The position numbers were made by a program, and so were the translations under genes. DNA of 32,168 nt. Origin: an uncultured Acinetobacter sp. GTDB taxonomy: Bacteria > Pseudomonadota > Gammaproteobacteria > Pseudomonadales > Moraxellaceae. The notes beneath the pieces are model-generated. The model saw only the letters and a list, made by a program, of their open reading frames with translations. It did no database searches and had not been told where the DNA came from. Within the stretch, counting starts at the first letter, position 1; every line of letters begins with the position of its first letter. The DNA lies in contig CANQWW010000012.1 of NCBI GenBank assembly GCA_947627655.1, positions 1-32,168 on the forward strand, given 5' to 3'. Positions 1 through 7,392 of the stretch are shown one piece after another.

Positions 1-186
1 CTGAAGCGCACGCACACAAGTCCGTATAAAGCCAAGCCTCGGGGCTTTGTACTAAACTAAGAGGATCGCGATTTGTACCCTGTTCGTCGGGTCACAAAGA
101 GTTAAAACAATAGACGATATCTAAGCATGTAGTATTCTCGAGCGTAGTGCTGGCGGACGCGGGTTCAACTCCCGCCACCTCCACCA
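1..186 (+). ncRNA. ssrA: tmRNA (SsrA), 3' portion only
   Basis: The stretch ends in a tRNA-like acceptor and T-arm, GCGGACGCGGGTTCAACTCC followed by CGCCACCTCCACCA, which is the hallmark 3' end of tmRNA. The invariant GGTTCAA T-loop and the encoded CCA are both visible. Upstream is a hairpin AAGCC-TCGG-GGCTT of the kind found in the tmRNA pseudoknot region. The tag-peptide reading frame and the 5' tRNA-like half lie before the window. The RNA rescues stalled ribosomes with SmpB. The 3' end of ssrA is a common attachment site for integrases. Confidence 0.95.
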
Positions 187-203
187 AAATTCTTTTATAA
201 ATC

Positions 204-229
204 AGCCACTTATATAAGTGGCTTTTTTA
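204..229 (+). terminator. Rho-independent terminator of ssrA
   Basis: A perfect 20-base palindrome, AGCCACTTAT/ATAAGTGGCT, begins 18 bases after the tmRNA CCA and is followed at once by a run of six T. This is a standard intrinsic terminator, and it separates ssrA from everything downstream. Confidence 0.9.
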
Positions 230-803
230 TTGTCTGTATTATCAGACCTTGTCCTAAGTGGTGTAGCCCAATTTTTTCCTTCTCAGGGTAATGATTGGAA
301 AAATTTACCCAATTATTTTTAGTCTTGATAATAGGTAAATGCGGATGAAGCTCACGGATACAGAATGTAGAAAAGCCTAGCCAAAAGATAAGTGATATCT
401 ATTTGTTAATGACTAAATAATTTTTGTGAAAGTGGATAATCATCTCTTTTCATTTAATAGACTGAAGTTTTTATCGAGGCTATTGCCAGCTGAGTCAATG
501 TATATAAATTCGACTTCCATAAAAATAATAAAAAAGAAAAAATTCATCACAACTAAGTTTTATTCAATAAATGAAAGGGATTTTTAGTAATTTTCCAATT
601 TTTCAAAGAAATTATGTGAAAAATTTCGAGAATCAAAAAAGTATTAGACTATGGTCTTAGAATTAAATCATAAAAATACCGTGAAGAAGGTAATAGTATT
701 AATTTTTCTGTAATGAGAGGGATGAATTTAATCATCAAGGTAATGGTTTAAATGGAAAATATTCATCAAACACTATTCTTAGATTGATAATTAATTCTAT
801 ATA
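230..803. other. AT-rich intergenic region without a supportable gene
   Basis: No ORF of credible length or composition was seen on either strand between ssrA and the monooxygenase operon. The DNA is visibly richer in A and T than the genes. It contains several short inverted repeats, including GTCTG-N6-CAGAC at 232-247, AGAC-N4-GTCT at 646-657 and GATGA-N6-TCATC at 721-736. The right end leads into a probable IHF site and sigma-54 promoter, so part of this region is best read as an upstream activator region. No tyrosine integrase gene or duplicate of the tmRNA 3' end was seen. Confidence 0.6.
687..747 (+). promoter_or_regulatory. Candidate upstream activator (enhancer) region
   Basis: Two near-identical direct repeats, AAGGTAATAGT (687-697) and AAGGTAATGGT (737-747), start exactly 50 bases apart. 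Between them lies the inverted repeat GATGA-N6-TCATC (721-736). All lie roughly 85-145 bases upstream of the probable -24 element, the usual distance for binding sites of sigma-54 activators. The regulator is presumably the NtrC-type protein encoded at 4494. The assignment rests on position and repetition only, and AT-rich DNA gives chance repeats. Confidence 0.35.
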
Positions 804-816
804 TATCAATTGCTTA
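804..816 (+). promoter_or_regulatory. Probable IHF binding site
   Basis: TATCAATTGCTTA matches the IHF consensus WATCAANNNNTTR at every defined position. It sits between the candidate enhancer region and the sigma-54 promoter, where IHF normally bends DNA to let the activator touch the polymerase. The surrounding AT richness makes a chance match possible, so the position is the stronger argument. Confidence 0.5.
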
Positions 817-830
817 TTTTTTTATTGGTG

Positions 831-847
831 TTGGCATACTTTTTGTA
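831..847 (+). promoter_or_regulatory. Probable sigma-54 (-24/-12) promoter of the monooxygenase operon
   Basis: TTGGCATACTTTTTGTA matches the RpoN consensus YTGGCACN5TTGCW closely. The -24 GG is present, the ten-base spacing is exact and a T-rich spacer is present. The -12 element reads GT instead of the canonical GC, the one serious deviation. It lies 65 bases before the first start codon of an operon that encodes its own sigma-54 activator, and a consensus IHF site lies just upstream. Those three facts together make it credible. Confidence 0.6.
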
Positions 848-911
848 GGTTATATATGGGTGATGAATATTTTCATGGCATTTTGGAAAAACTAAAAAGG
901 ATTTGTTTGTG

Positions 912-2387
912 ATGAATAACGTAATTGATGTTGCAATCTTGGGATCAGGTTATGGTGGCTTGGGAATGGCTGCACAACTGCAACGTAACGGTATTTCTAA
1001 TTTTAAGATCTTTGAAAAAGCATCAACATTAGGTGGCGTTTGGCGTGACAATATTTACCCAGGCGCAGCATGTGATACTCAATCTCATATCTATTGTTTC
1101 AACTATTTTCCAAACTTACGTGTAAGTCGTATGTACGCTGGGCAAGAAGAGCTGTTGAATTATTTACAGCATTTTGCTCAACATTTTGAGCTGGAAGACA
1201 AGATTCAATATAATTCAGAAATTGTTAACGCCACCTGGAATAATACTGAGCAACTTTGGACTATTCAAGTTAAAGATGAACAGCCTGTTAAAGCAAAAAT
1301 ATTTGTACCGGCCTGGGGACAACTCAATAAGCCAGTTATTCCTAAATTTAAGGGGATGGAAAACTTTAAAGGGGCAAGTTTCCACTCAGCTGAATGGGAT
1401 TATTCGGTATCTTTGGAAGGCAAAAAAGTCATTAGTATCGGTAATGCTGCAAGCGCTGTTCAGTACATTCCGGAAGTCGCTAAAGTTGCATCGCAACTGA
1501 CAGTATTCCAGCGAAGTGCAAATTGGATTATGCCTCGTGATCAGCAAATTTTTACTGCTGAAGAGCTAGATGAATTTGAAGCACATCCTGAAAAGTTTTT
1601 CGGAAGCCGTAATCATATCCATAAAATGCGTGAAGATGGATTTGATCGTACACAACATGGCACAGATTCCCAAAAAGAAGGTGTGCGAATTGCACTCGAG
1701 TTTTTAGAAAAAAATATTGATGACCCTGAACTACGTAAGAAATTAACTCCTGATTATGAGTTTGGTTGTAAGCGTATTTTACGTACGGATGAGTATTACC
1801 CAGCTTTAAATTGTGAAAACGTATCTTTAGTTACCGATGGTGTTTCTAAAATTACTGAAAATGCAGTGATTACAACTGCAGGTGAAGTTATTGAAGCTGA
1901 CGTGATTGTTTATGGCACAGGCTTCGCAAGTCAAAACTTCAATGGTGACTTAGACATTATAGGCAATACAGGTAGCAGTTTATCTGAGGCATGGGAGGAT
2001 GGTGCAGAAGCCTATTTAGGCTTAACGGTCCCAGGTTTTAATAATATGTTTCTGGTGTATGGTCCAAATACAAACCTAAACCATAACTCAATTGTGACCA
2101 TGCTAGAAATCCAGCACGACTATATTGTCGATGCAGTGAAATATATTTTAGATCACCAAGTTTCTTTAGATGTGAAAGATCACGTGTTTGCTGAATATAA
2201 CGATGCTATTCAGAAGAAAATGGCAACTTCAGCATTCGCAAGTGATTGCTCAAGCTGGTATAAAAATGCTGCAGGTAAAGTCATTAATAACTGGCCATTA
2301 AATGTGGAATCTTATCGTTCTGCCACACAGTTTAAAGCCTTAGATTACATCGTACATCATCAAGTTGAACAAGGTGAACTCGTATGA
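912..2387 (+). CDS. Flavin-containing Baeyer-Villiger-type monooxygenase
   Basis: Predicted to use FAD and NADPH to insert one oxygen atom next to a ketone carbonyl, giving an ester or lactone in the cytoplasm. The FAD Rossmann motif GSGYGG lies near residue 11. The type I fingerprint FxGxxxHxxxW[PD] is present exactly as FKGASFHSAEWD at about 152-163. The second nucleotide-binding motif reads GNAASA (about 177-182), with Ala replacing the usual second Gly. The 491 residues are nearer to EthA-like enzymes than to the roughly 540-residue cyclohexanone monooxygenases. The ORF track starts at a TTG at 903, but AAGGA lies one base before it. ATG at 912, ten bases from that AAGGA, is a better start, and GTG at 909 is possible. 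It overlaps the next gene by four bases (ATGA). The ketone substrate is unknown. Confidence 0.88.
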   Translation: MNNVIDVAILGSGYGGLGMAAQLQRNGISNFKIFEKASTLGGVWRDNIYPGAACDTQSHIYCFNYFPNLRVSRMYAGQEELLNYLQHFAQHFELEDKIQYNSEIVNATWNNTEQLWTIQVKDEQPVKAKIFVPAWGQLNKPVIPKFKGMENFKGASFHSAEWDYSVSLEGKKVISIGNAASAVQYIPEVAKVASQLTVFQRSANWIMPRDQQIFTAEELDEFEAHPEKFFGSRNHIHKMREDGFDRTQHGTDSQKEGVRIALEFLEKNIDDPELRKKLTPDYEFGCKRILRTDEYYPALNCENVSLVTDGVSKITENAVITTAGEVIEADVIVYGTGFASQNFNGDLDIIGNTGSSLSEAWEDGAEAYLGLTVPGFNNMFLVYGPNTNLNHNSIVTMLEIQHDYIVDAVKYILDHQVSLDVKDHVFAEYNDAIQKKMATSAFASDCSSWYKNAAGKVINNWPLNVESYRSATQFKALDYIVHHQVEQGELV

Positions 2388-3322
2388 GTTTCCACCTTCA
2401 TCCTGAAGCAAGGCCAATTATCGAAGCTTTTCTTGCCAATGGCGGCAAGTCATTTGAGAAAATGGGCGAACTTGCTGAATTAAGAACAACTTATGAAAAA
2501 AATTGTGCTTTGGCCGCTATAAAAGGTTTGGAGCATATTCAAGCTCAAGATATTCAAGCAGAAGAATCAGGTCATCCTGTGAGTTTGCGTATTTATGATA
2601 CGCAATATTCAACAGATATATTAAGACCAACAGTACTTTTTATACATGGTGGTGGATGGGTCATTGGCAACCTAAATACCCATGACTCTATTTGTAGAAA
2701 AATGGCTGATATTGCACAAGTTCGTGTCATCGCAGTGGATTATAGACTTTCACCAGAAGTGAAATTTCCCGTGCCATTTGAAGATTGTCAGCGTGCTTTG
2801 CAATACATCATTGACCAATCTGAAAGCCTGCGTGTTGACATTAACCGCATGGTTTTTATGGGGGACAGTGCAGGTGCAAACCTGGCGGCACATCTGGGAC
2901 AAAGCTTCTATCAAAGTTATGCCGCAGAGCTAAAAGCTCAAGTTTTGCTTTATCCAGTCATTGGTTATTACCCTGAAACGGCAAGTTTTCAAAGTTATCA
3001 AACAGGTTTCCCACTGGTACAAAGCACCATGCATTGGTTCTTTGATCAACTTTTAAAAGAGGATCAAGATCCGCAAAGTATTTCGCTTTTAAGTAAAGAG
3101 TTTAATGCTAAAAATGGTGACATTTTCCTGATGACAATGGAGCATGATCCATTACGTGATGAGGCGTTAATGTATTTGGAAAAAGCAATTCAGAGCGGTC
3201 TCAATGTTGAATATCACCATGTAAAAGGACTGATGCACGGCATATTTACTTTGGCAGGGAAGTTGCCAGTCGCTGAACAATATTTGCACCAAATTGGCAA
3301 ATATATCGCTAGCAGAATCTGA
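2384..3322 (+). CDS. Alpha/beta hydrolase, HSL-type esterase or lactonase
   Basis: A hormone-sensitive-lipase-type carboxylesterase of 312 residues. The oxyanion-hole motif HGGGW lies at 88-92 and the nucleophile elbow GDSAG at 160-164 (Ser162). An Asp in the EHDPLRDE stretch and a His in GLMHGIF near the C-terminus complete the expected triad. No signal peptide is seen, so it is cytoplasmic. Its start codon overlaps the stop of the monooxygenase gene, implying translational coupling. The natural reading is that it hydrolyses the ester or lactone made by that enzyme, as ChnC does for caprolactone in cyclohexanol degradation. This role is inferred from context, since the family itself is broad. 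Confidence 0.88.
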   Translation: MSFHLHPEARPIIEAFLANGGKSFEKMGELAELRTTYEKNCALAAIKGLEHIQAQDIQAEESGHPVSLRIYDTQYSTDILRPTVLFIHGGGWVIGNLNTHDSICRKMADIAQVRVIAVDYRLSPEVKFPVPFEDCQRALQYIIDQSESLRVDINRMVFMGDSAGANLAAHLGQSFYQSYAAELKAQVLLYPVIGYYPETASFQSYQTGFPLVQSTMHWFFDQLLKEDQDPQSISLLSKEFNAKNGDIFLMTMEHDPLRDEALMYLEKAIQSGLNVEYHHVKGLMHGIFTLAGKLPVAEQYLHQIGKYIASRI

Positions 3323-3334
3323 ACAGGAATTTCA

Positions 3335-4477
3335 ATGAGCTTTTCAACATTTAAAAGTGCAAACAAATTGATTACCGGGCAAACCGCACTGCAATACTTA
3401 GTGCAAGCTATGACTGATTTTAACGTCAAAAAGCCCCTCATTGTAACTGATTACGGTGTCGTACATTCAGGCACGATTCAACATGTACTAGATTTACTTA
3501 CTGTTGAATATTCCATGTTTGCAGAAGTAAAACCAGAACCAGAACTTGAGCAAGTTCAGGATTGTATTGATGTATATCGTGCTGAAGCGTGTGATGCGGT
3601 ATTTGCAGTTGGTGGGGGGAGTGCATTAGATATTGCAAAATGCGTTGCTGCGCTTGCTGGCCAAACCGGTGCAATCCATGAATTTGTTGGAACTGACAAA
3701 ATTCAGAGCCGTGATATTCCGCTCATCGTTATTCCCACGACATCAGGTACAGGCTCAGAAGTAACCAATATTGCAATCTTGTCTGATACAGCAAATAAAA
3801 TGAAGCAGGGCATTGTGAGTGATTATTTATTGCCAGATGTGGCAATTGTCTCACCAGTCATGTCAGTAAGTTGCCCGGCTTCGGTGACTGCTGCAAGCGG
3901 TGTGGATGCCTTGGTTCATGCTTTAGAAGCCTATATTTCTGTAAACCGTTCCGATCTTACAGATGCTTTGGCAATTCAAGCGATTCAATTGATTGTGGAA
4001 TATTTACCCCAAGCATATGCCTTACCAACGAACCTAGTGGCTCGTGAAAAAATGGCCACAGCAAGCTTAATGGGCGGGTTGGCATTTGGGAATGCTGGTG
4101 TAGGTGCTGTCCACGCTTTGGCTTATCCTTTGGGTGGAAAATACAAAATGGCCCATGGCGTAAGTAATGCCTTAATGTTGCCCTATGTACTCAAATGGAA
4201 CGTACTCGGCTGTGCAGAACGTTTAAGTCATATTGCGGATTTACTGAATATCAGTAAGAGCAAAAACCCTCAAAAAAATGCAGAAGAGCTTGTGGAGTTC
4301 TTGGTGAAGTTTTGCAAGCAACTCAATCTTCCATCCGGTTTAACTCATTTCGGAATTGGTGCCGATGATATTCCGGCCTTAGCTGCGGAAGCAATTAAAG
4401 TAGAGCGTTTATTAAAAAACAATCCACGTAAATTGTCTTTAGCTGATATTGAAGCGATTTATCGTGAGGCGCTGTAA
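3335..4477 (+). CDS. Iron-containing (group III) alcohol dehydrogenase
   Basis: A 380-residue member of the Fe-ADH family, expected to oxidise a primary alcohol or hydroxy acid with NAD(P). The dinucleotide-binding GGGS is at 93-96. The metal ligands follow the family pattern: Asp191 and His195 in VDALVHALEAY, His260, and His274 in MAHGVSN. AGGA lies seven bases before the start, and the gene follows the hydrolase by 12 bases. In this operon it would oxidise the alcohol released by ester hydrolysis. The chn pathway uses a zinc enzyme (ChnD) for that step, so this is a different family in the same place. The true substrate is not visible. Confidence 0.9.
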   Translation: MSFSTFKSANKLITGQTALQYLVQAMTDFNVKKPLIVTDYGVVHSGTIQHVLDLLTVEYSMFAEVKPEPELEQVQDCIDVYRAEACDAVFAVGGGSALDIAKCVAALAGQTGAIHEFVGTDKIQSRDIPLIVIPTTSGTGSEVTNIAILSDTANKMKQGIVSDYLLPDVAIVSPVMSVSCPASVTAASGVDALVHALEAYISVNRSDLTDALAIQAIQLIVEYLPQAYALPTNLVAREKMATASLMGGLAFGNAGVGAVHALAYPLGGKYKMAHGVSNALMLPYVLKWNVLGCAERLSHIADLLNISKSKNPQKNAEELVEFLVKFCKQLNLPSGLTHFGIGADDIPALAAEAIKVERLLKNNPRKLSLADIEAIYREAL

Positions 4478-4493
4478 TGGGTGAGGTGAAGAT

Positions 4494-5909
4494 ATGAGTA
4501 TGGATGAAGTGATTTCATTTATGAAAAGCAGTAAAGATCATTTCTCTCTGCAAGGAAAAGATGGTCGATCTATATTCGATGTCGAGCCGTTACGCTCAAT
4601 TATTGATGCAATTCAGGATGGAATTTATATTACGGATGCGAATGCCATTACGATTGCAGTAAATAGCGCTTATCAGCGTATTACGGGGTTAAACCGTAGT
4701 ATTTTGATTGGTCGTTATATGGGCGATTTAGTCGAATTGGGCTACTTGTCAAATTCTGCATCCTTAGAGGTATTGAAGCGTCAAGAAGTTGTGACTTTGG
4801 TGCAGACCATTAATGGTACGCAAAAAATCTTGGTCACAGGTAGCCCTGTCTTTGATAAAGATAAAAACCTGATTTGTGTAGTGACCAGCGTCCGGGACAT
4901 TACTGAATTGCTGCGAGCCAAACATGCTCAAGAGCAATTGGAAAATCTGTTCCGCAGTCAATCACAGTACAAAATTTCATGCTCTTCAAATGATCTGATT
5001 ATTTCACGTGAAACGCAAAAAATATTCGATTTAGCAACCAACGTTGCAAAATTTAATAGCAAGGTTTTATTACGTGGGGAAACAGGTACAGGTAAAAGTA
5101 AGCTTGCGCGCTATATCCACAGTATGAGTCCACGTGCTGAATATGCATTTTTAGAACTTAACTGTTCAGGTATTCCAGATAATTTACTTGAAATTGAACT
5201 ATTTGGTTATGTACCAGGAGCATTTACAGGTGCCTCTGCCAAAGGCAAAAAAGGCTTATTGGAAATTGCCCATCAAGGCACATTATTTCTGGATGAAATT
5301 GGTGATTTACCCTTAAGCATGCAAGTGAAACTACTCAAAGTCATTGAAGAAAATCGTTTCTTACCTGTGGGGGCGACTGAGTTCCGTGAGGTTGATATCC
5401 GCATTATTTCTGCCACTCATCGCAATTTGGAAGAAATGGTGGCGCAAGGTGAATTCCGAGAAGACTTATTTTATCGAATTAATGTAGTGGATTTAGAACT
5501 TCCGCCGTTAAGAGTACGGCATTCAGAAATTTTGCCTTTAGTTCTGCAATATCAAAAAAACTTCAATGAAAAATATGGTTTGAATAAACAGTTTAGTCCG
5601 GAGGTCGTGGAATCTTTTGCACAACATTCTTGGCCAGGAAATATTCGCCAATTGGTCAATGTAGTTGAACGCCTCATGGTCAGCACTATGCATTCGGAAA
5701 TTACCATCCATGACCTACCTGACTTCCTACGCCATGAAGTAGGGATGAGCAAAAAAGAACTCAGTTTAAAAGATAAGGTTTTGGCTTATGAGCGTGAACT
5801 GATTTTAGGTGCCCTGGAAACTCATGGTTCTACTCGAGCAACAGCAGATGCTTTGGGAGTAGAGCAATCGACCCTTGTGAAAAAAATAGCACGATTTAAA
5901 CAGCATTAA
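4494..5909 (+). CDS. Sigma-54-dependent transcriptional activator with PAS domain
   Basis: An NtrC-family enhancer-binding protein of 471 residues. An N-terminal PAS domain (about 33-145) is followed by the AAA+ domain and a Fis-type helix-turn-helix (about 445-468). Walker A GETGTGKS is at 195-202, the sigma-54 contact loop GAFTGA at 242-247 and Walker B GTLFLDE at 262-268. There is no receiver domain, so the signal is probably a ligand or cofactor sensed by the PAS domain. The gene lies in the middle of the catabolic operon, between two dehydrogenase genes, with GAGGTG five bases before its ATG. It most likely activates the -24/-12 promoter at 831-847 and so its own gene. The presence of such a promoter supports this. 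Confidence 0.92.
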   Translation: MSMDEVISFMKSSKDHFSLQGKDGRSIFDVEPLRSIIDAIQDGIYITDANAITIAVNSAYQRITGLNRSILIGRYMGDLVELGYLSNSASLEVLKRQEVVTLVQTINGTQKILVTGSPVFDKDKNLICVVTSVRDITELLRAKHAQEQLENLFRSQSQYKISCSSNDLIISRETQKIFDLATNVAKFNSKVLLRGETGTGKSKLARYIHSMSPRAEYAFLELNCSGIPDNLLEIELFGYVPGAFTGASAKGKKGLLEIAHQGTLFLDEIGDLPLSMQVKLLKVIEENRFLPVGATEFREVDIRIISATHRNLEEMVAQGEFREDLFYRINVVDLELPPLRVRHSEILPLVLQYQKNFNEKYGLNKQFSPEVVESFAQHSWPGNIRQLVNVVERLMVSTMHSEITIHDLPDFLRHEVGMSKKELSLKDKVLAYERELILGALETHGSTRATADALGVEQSTLVKKIARFKQH

Positions 5910-5925
5910 GTTTAGGAATTTATAT

Positions 5926-7368
5926 ATGGATATTACCGGTTTATCAGTATTTGAAAATCGATGCCTGGTAAATGGCACATGGTTAAGTGCTGCTCAGTCA
6001 TTAGAAGTAAAAAACCCATTAGACAACAGCGTGATTGCGGAAGTTCCGGTGTTATCTCCCGAAGAAATCGAGCAAGCACTTCGTGATGCAGATCTTGCAC
6101 AAAAACAGTGGAAAAATGTCGCACCCAATGAGCGTAGTCGTATTTTACGTAATTGGTTTGATCTGCTCATGCAAAAGCAAGATGAACTTGCGACCATCAT
6201 GACTGTTGAACAAGGTAAACCATTAAAAGAAGCCAAAGGTGAAATTGCCTACGCTGCAAGCTATATCGAGTGGTTTAGTGAGGAAGCAAAGCGCGGTTAT
6301 GGCGATATTATTCCTGCACAATCGAACAGTGAAATTTTAGTCTTTAAAGAAGCTGTAGGGGTATGTGCGGCGATTACCCCTTGGAATTTCCCCGCAGCTA
6401 TGATTACGCGTAAGGTGGCTCCTGCTTTGGCTGCAGGTTGTAGCATCATTGTTAAACCTGCTTCTGAAACCCCGCTTACTGCACTTGCAATTGCAAAACT
6501 TGCAGAACAGGCAGGGATTCCTGCCGGCGTATTTAATGTTGTTACAGGTTCATCGACTGAAATTGGGCGTATCTTCACAGAAAGTTCAATTGTCAAAAAA
6601 CTAAGTTTCACAGGTTCTACAGAAATCGGTGCAAAGCTGATGGCGAAAAGTGCTCCAACAGTGAAGAAACTCTCTCTTGAGTTAGGGGGGAATGCACCTG
6701 TTATCGTATTTAACAGCGCAAATTTAGATCTGGCTGTACAGGGTGTCATGGATACCAAATTCCGTAATGCGGGACAAACCTGTGTGTGTGCCAACCGTAT
6801 TTATGTGCAAAGTGGTATTTATGATGCCTTTGTTGAGCAGCTCAAAGTCAAGGTTGAACAGCTTAAAGTCGGCAATGGGCTCAATGAAGATACCGACATT
6901 GGGCCACTTATCAATCGAAAAGCGATTGCCAAAGTTGAAGAGCATATTGCAGATGCATTGTCTAAAGGTGCAACACTTGTAACAGGAAAGACTAAAAACT
7001 CTGAAGGAAACTGGTGTGTACCAACCTTGGTAAAAGATGTCACACAAGACATGTTATGTGCCAAAGAAGAAACATTTGGTCCATTTGCACCTATTTTCAA
7101 ATTTGAAGATGAGCAAGAAGCGATTGCCATGTCCAACGATACAGAGTTTGGTTTGGCCTCATATGTATTTACACAAGAAATTAATCAATTCATTCGGGTA
7201 TCACGTGCTTTGGAATACGGCATGGTTGGGGTCAACACCGGTCTAATTTCAAATGCAGCTGCACCTTTTGGAGGATTGAAATCATCAGGAATCGGTCGAG
7301 AGGGTTCTAAATACGGCATGGATGAATATTTAGAAATCAAATATGTCTGTTTAGGAAATATCAATTAA
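5926..7368 (+). CDS. NAD(P)-dependent aldehyde dehydrogenase, succinate-semialdehyde dehydrogenase (GabD) type
   Basis: A 480-residue aldehyde dehydrogenase. The catalytic Cys286 is in GQTCVCANR, and the general base Glu252 is in LELGG. The paired cysteines C-V-C and the surrounding residues are typical of the GabD/DavD group, which oxidises short omega-acid semialdehydes. TAGGAATT supplies the ribosome binding site. Following the iron alcohol dehydrogenase, it would turn an omega-oxo acid or simple aldehyde into a carboxylic acid. A GabD-like rather than fatty-aldehyde type hints that the substrate carries a distal carboxylate, as expected if a cyclic ketone is opened to a hydroxy acid. That hint is inference. 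Confidence 0.9.
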   Translation: MDITGLSVFENRCLVNGTWLSAAQSLEVKNPLDNSVIAEVPVLSPEEIEQALRDADLAQKQWKNVAPNERSRILRNWFDLLMQKQDELATIMTVEQGKPLKEAKGEIAYAASYIEWFSEEAKRGYGDIIPAQSNSEILVFKEAVGVCAAITPWNFPAAMITRKVAPALAAGCSIIVKPASETPLTALAIAKLAEQAGIPAGVFNVVTGSSTEIGRIFTESSIVKKLSFTGSTEIGAKLMAKSAPTVKKLSLELGGNAPVIVFNSANLDLAVQGVMDTKFRNAGQTCVCANRIYVQSGIYDAFVEQLKVKVEQLKVGNGLNEDTDIGPLINRKAIAKVEEHIADALSKGATLVTGKTKNSEGNWCVPTLVKDVTQDMLCAKEETFGPFAPIFKFEDEQEAIAMSNDTEFGLASYVFTQEINQFIRVSRALEYGMVGVNTGLISNAAAPFGGLKSSGIGREGSKYGMDEYLEIKYVCLGNIN

Positions 7369-7392
7369 GTTTTCTTATAAAAGGATGTTCAC

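Noticed and set aside
1174-1500. 108-codon ORF inside the monooxygenase gene
   Set aside because: It is an out-of-frame shadow of a gene with full family motifs, and it has no ribosome site or recognisable domain.
6297-6794. 165-codon minus-strand ORF opposite the aldehyde dehydrogenase
   Set aside because: It is antisense to the conserved catalytic core and has shadow-like composition (runs of A, S, T).
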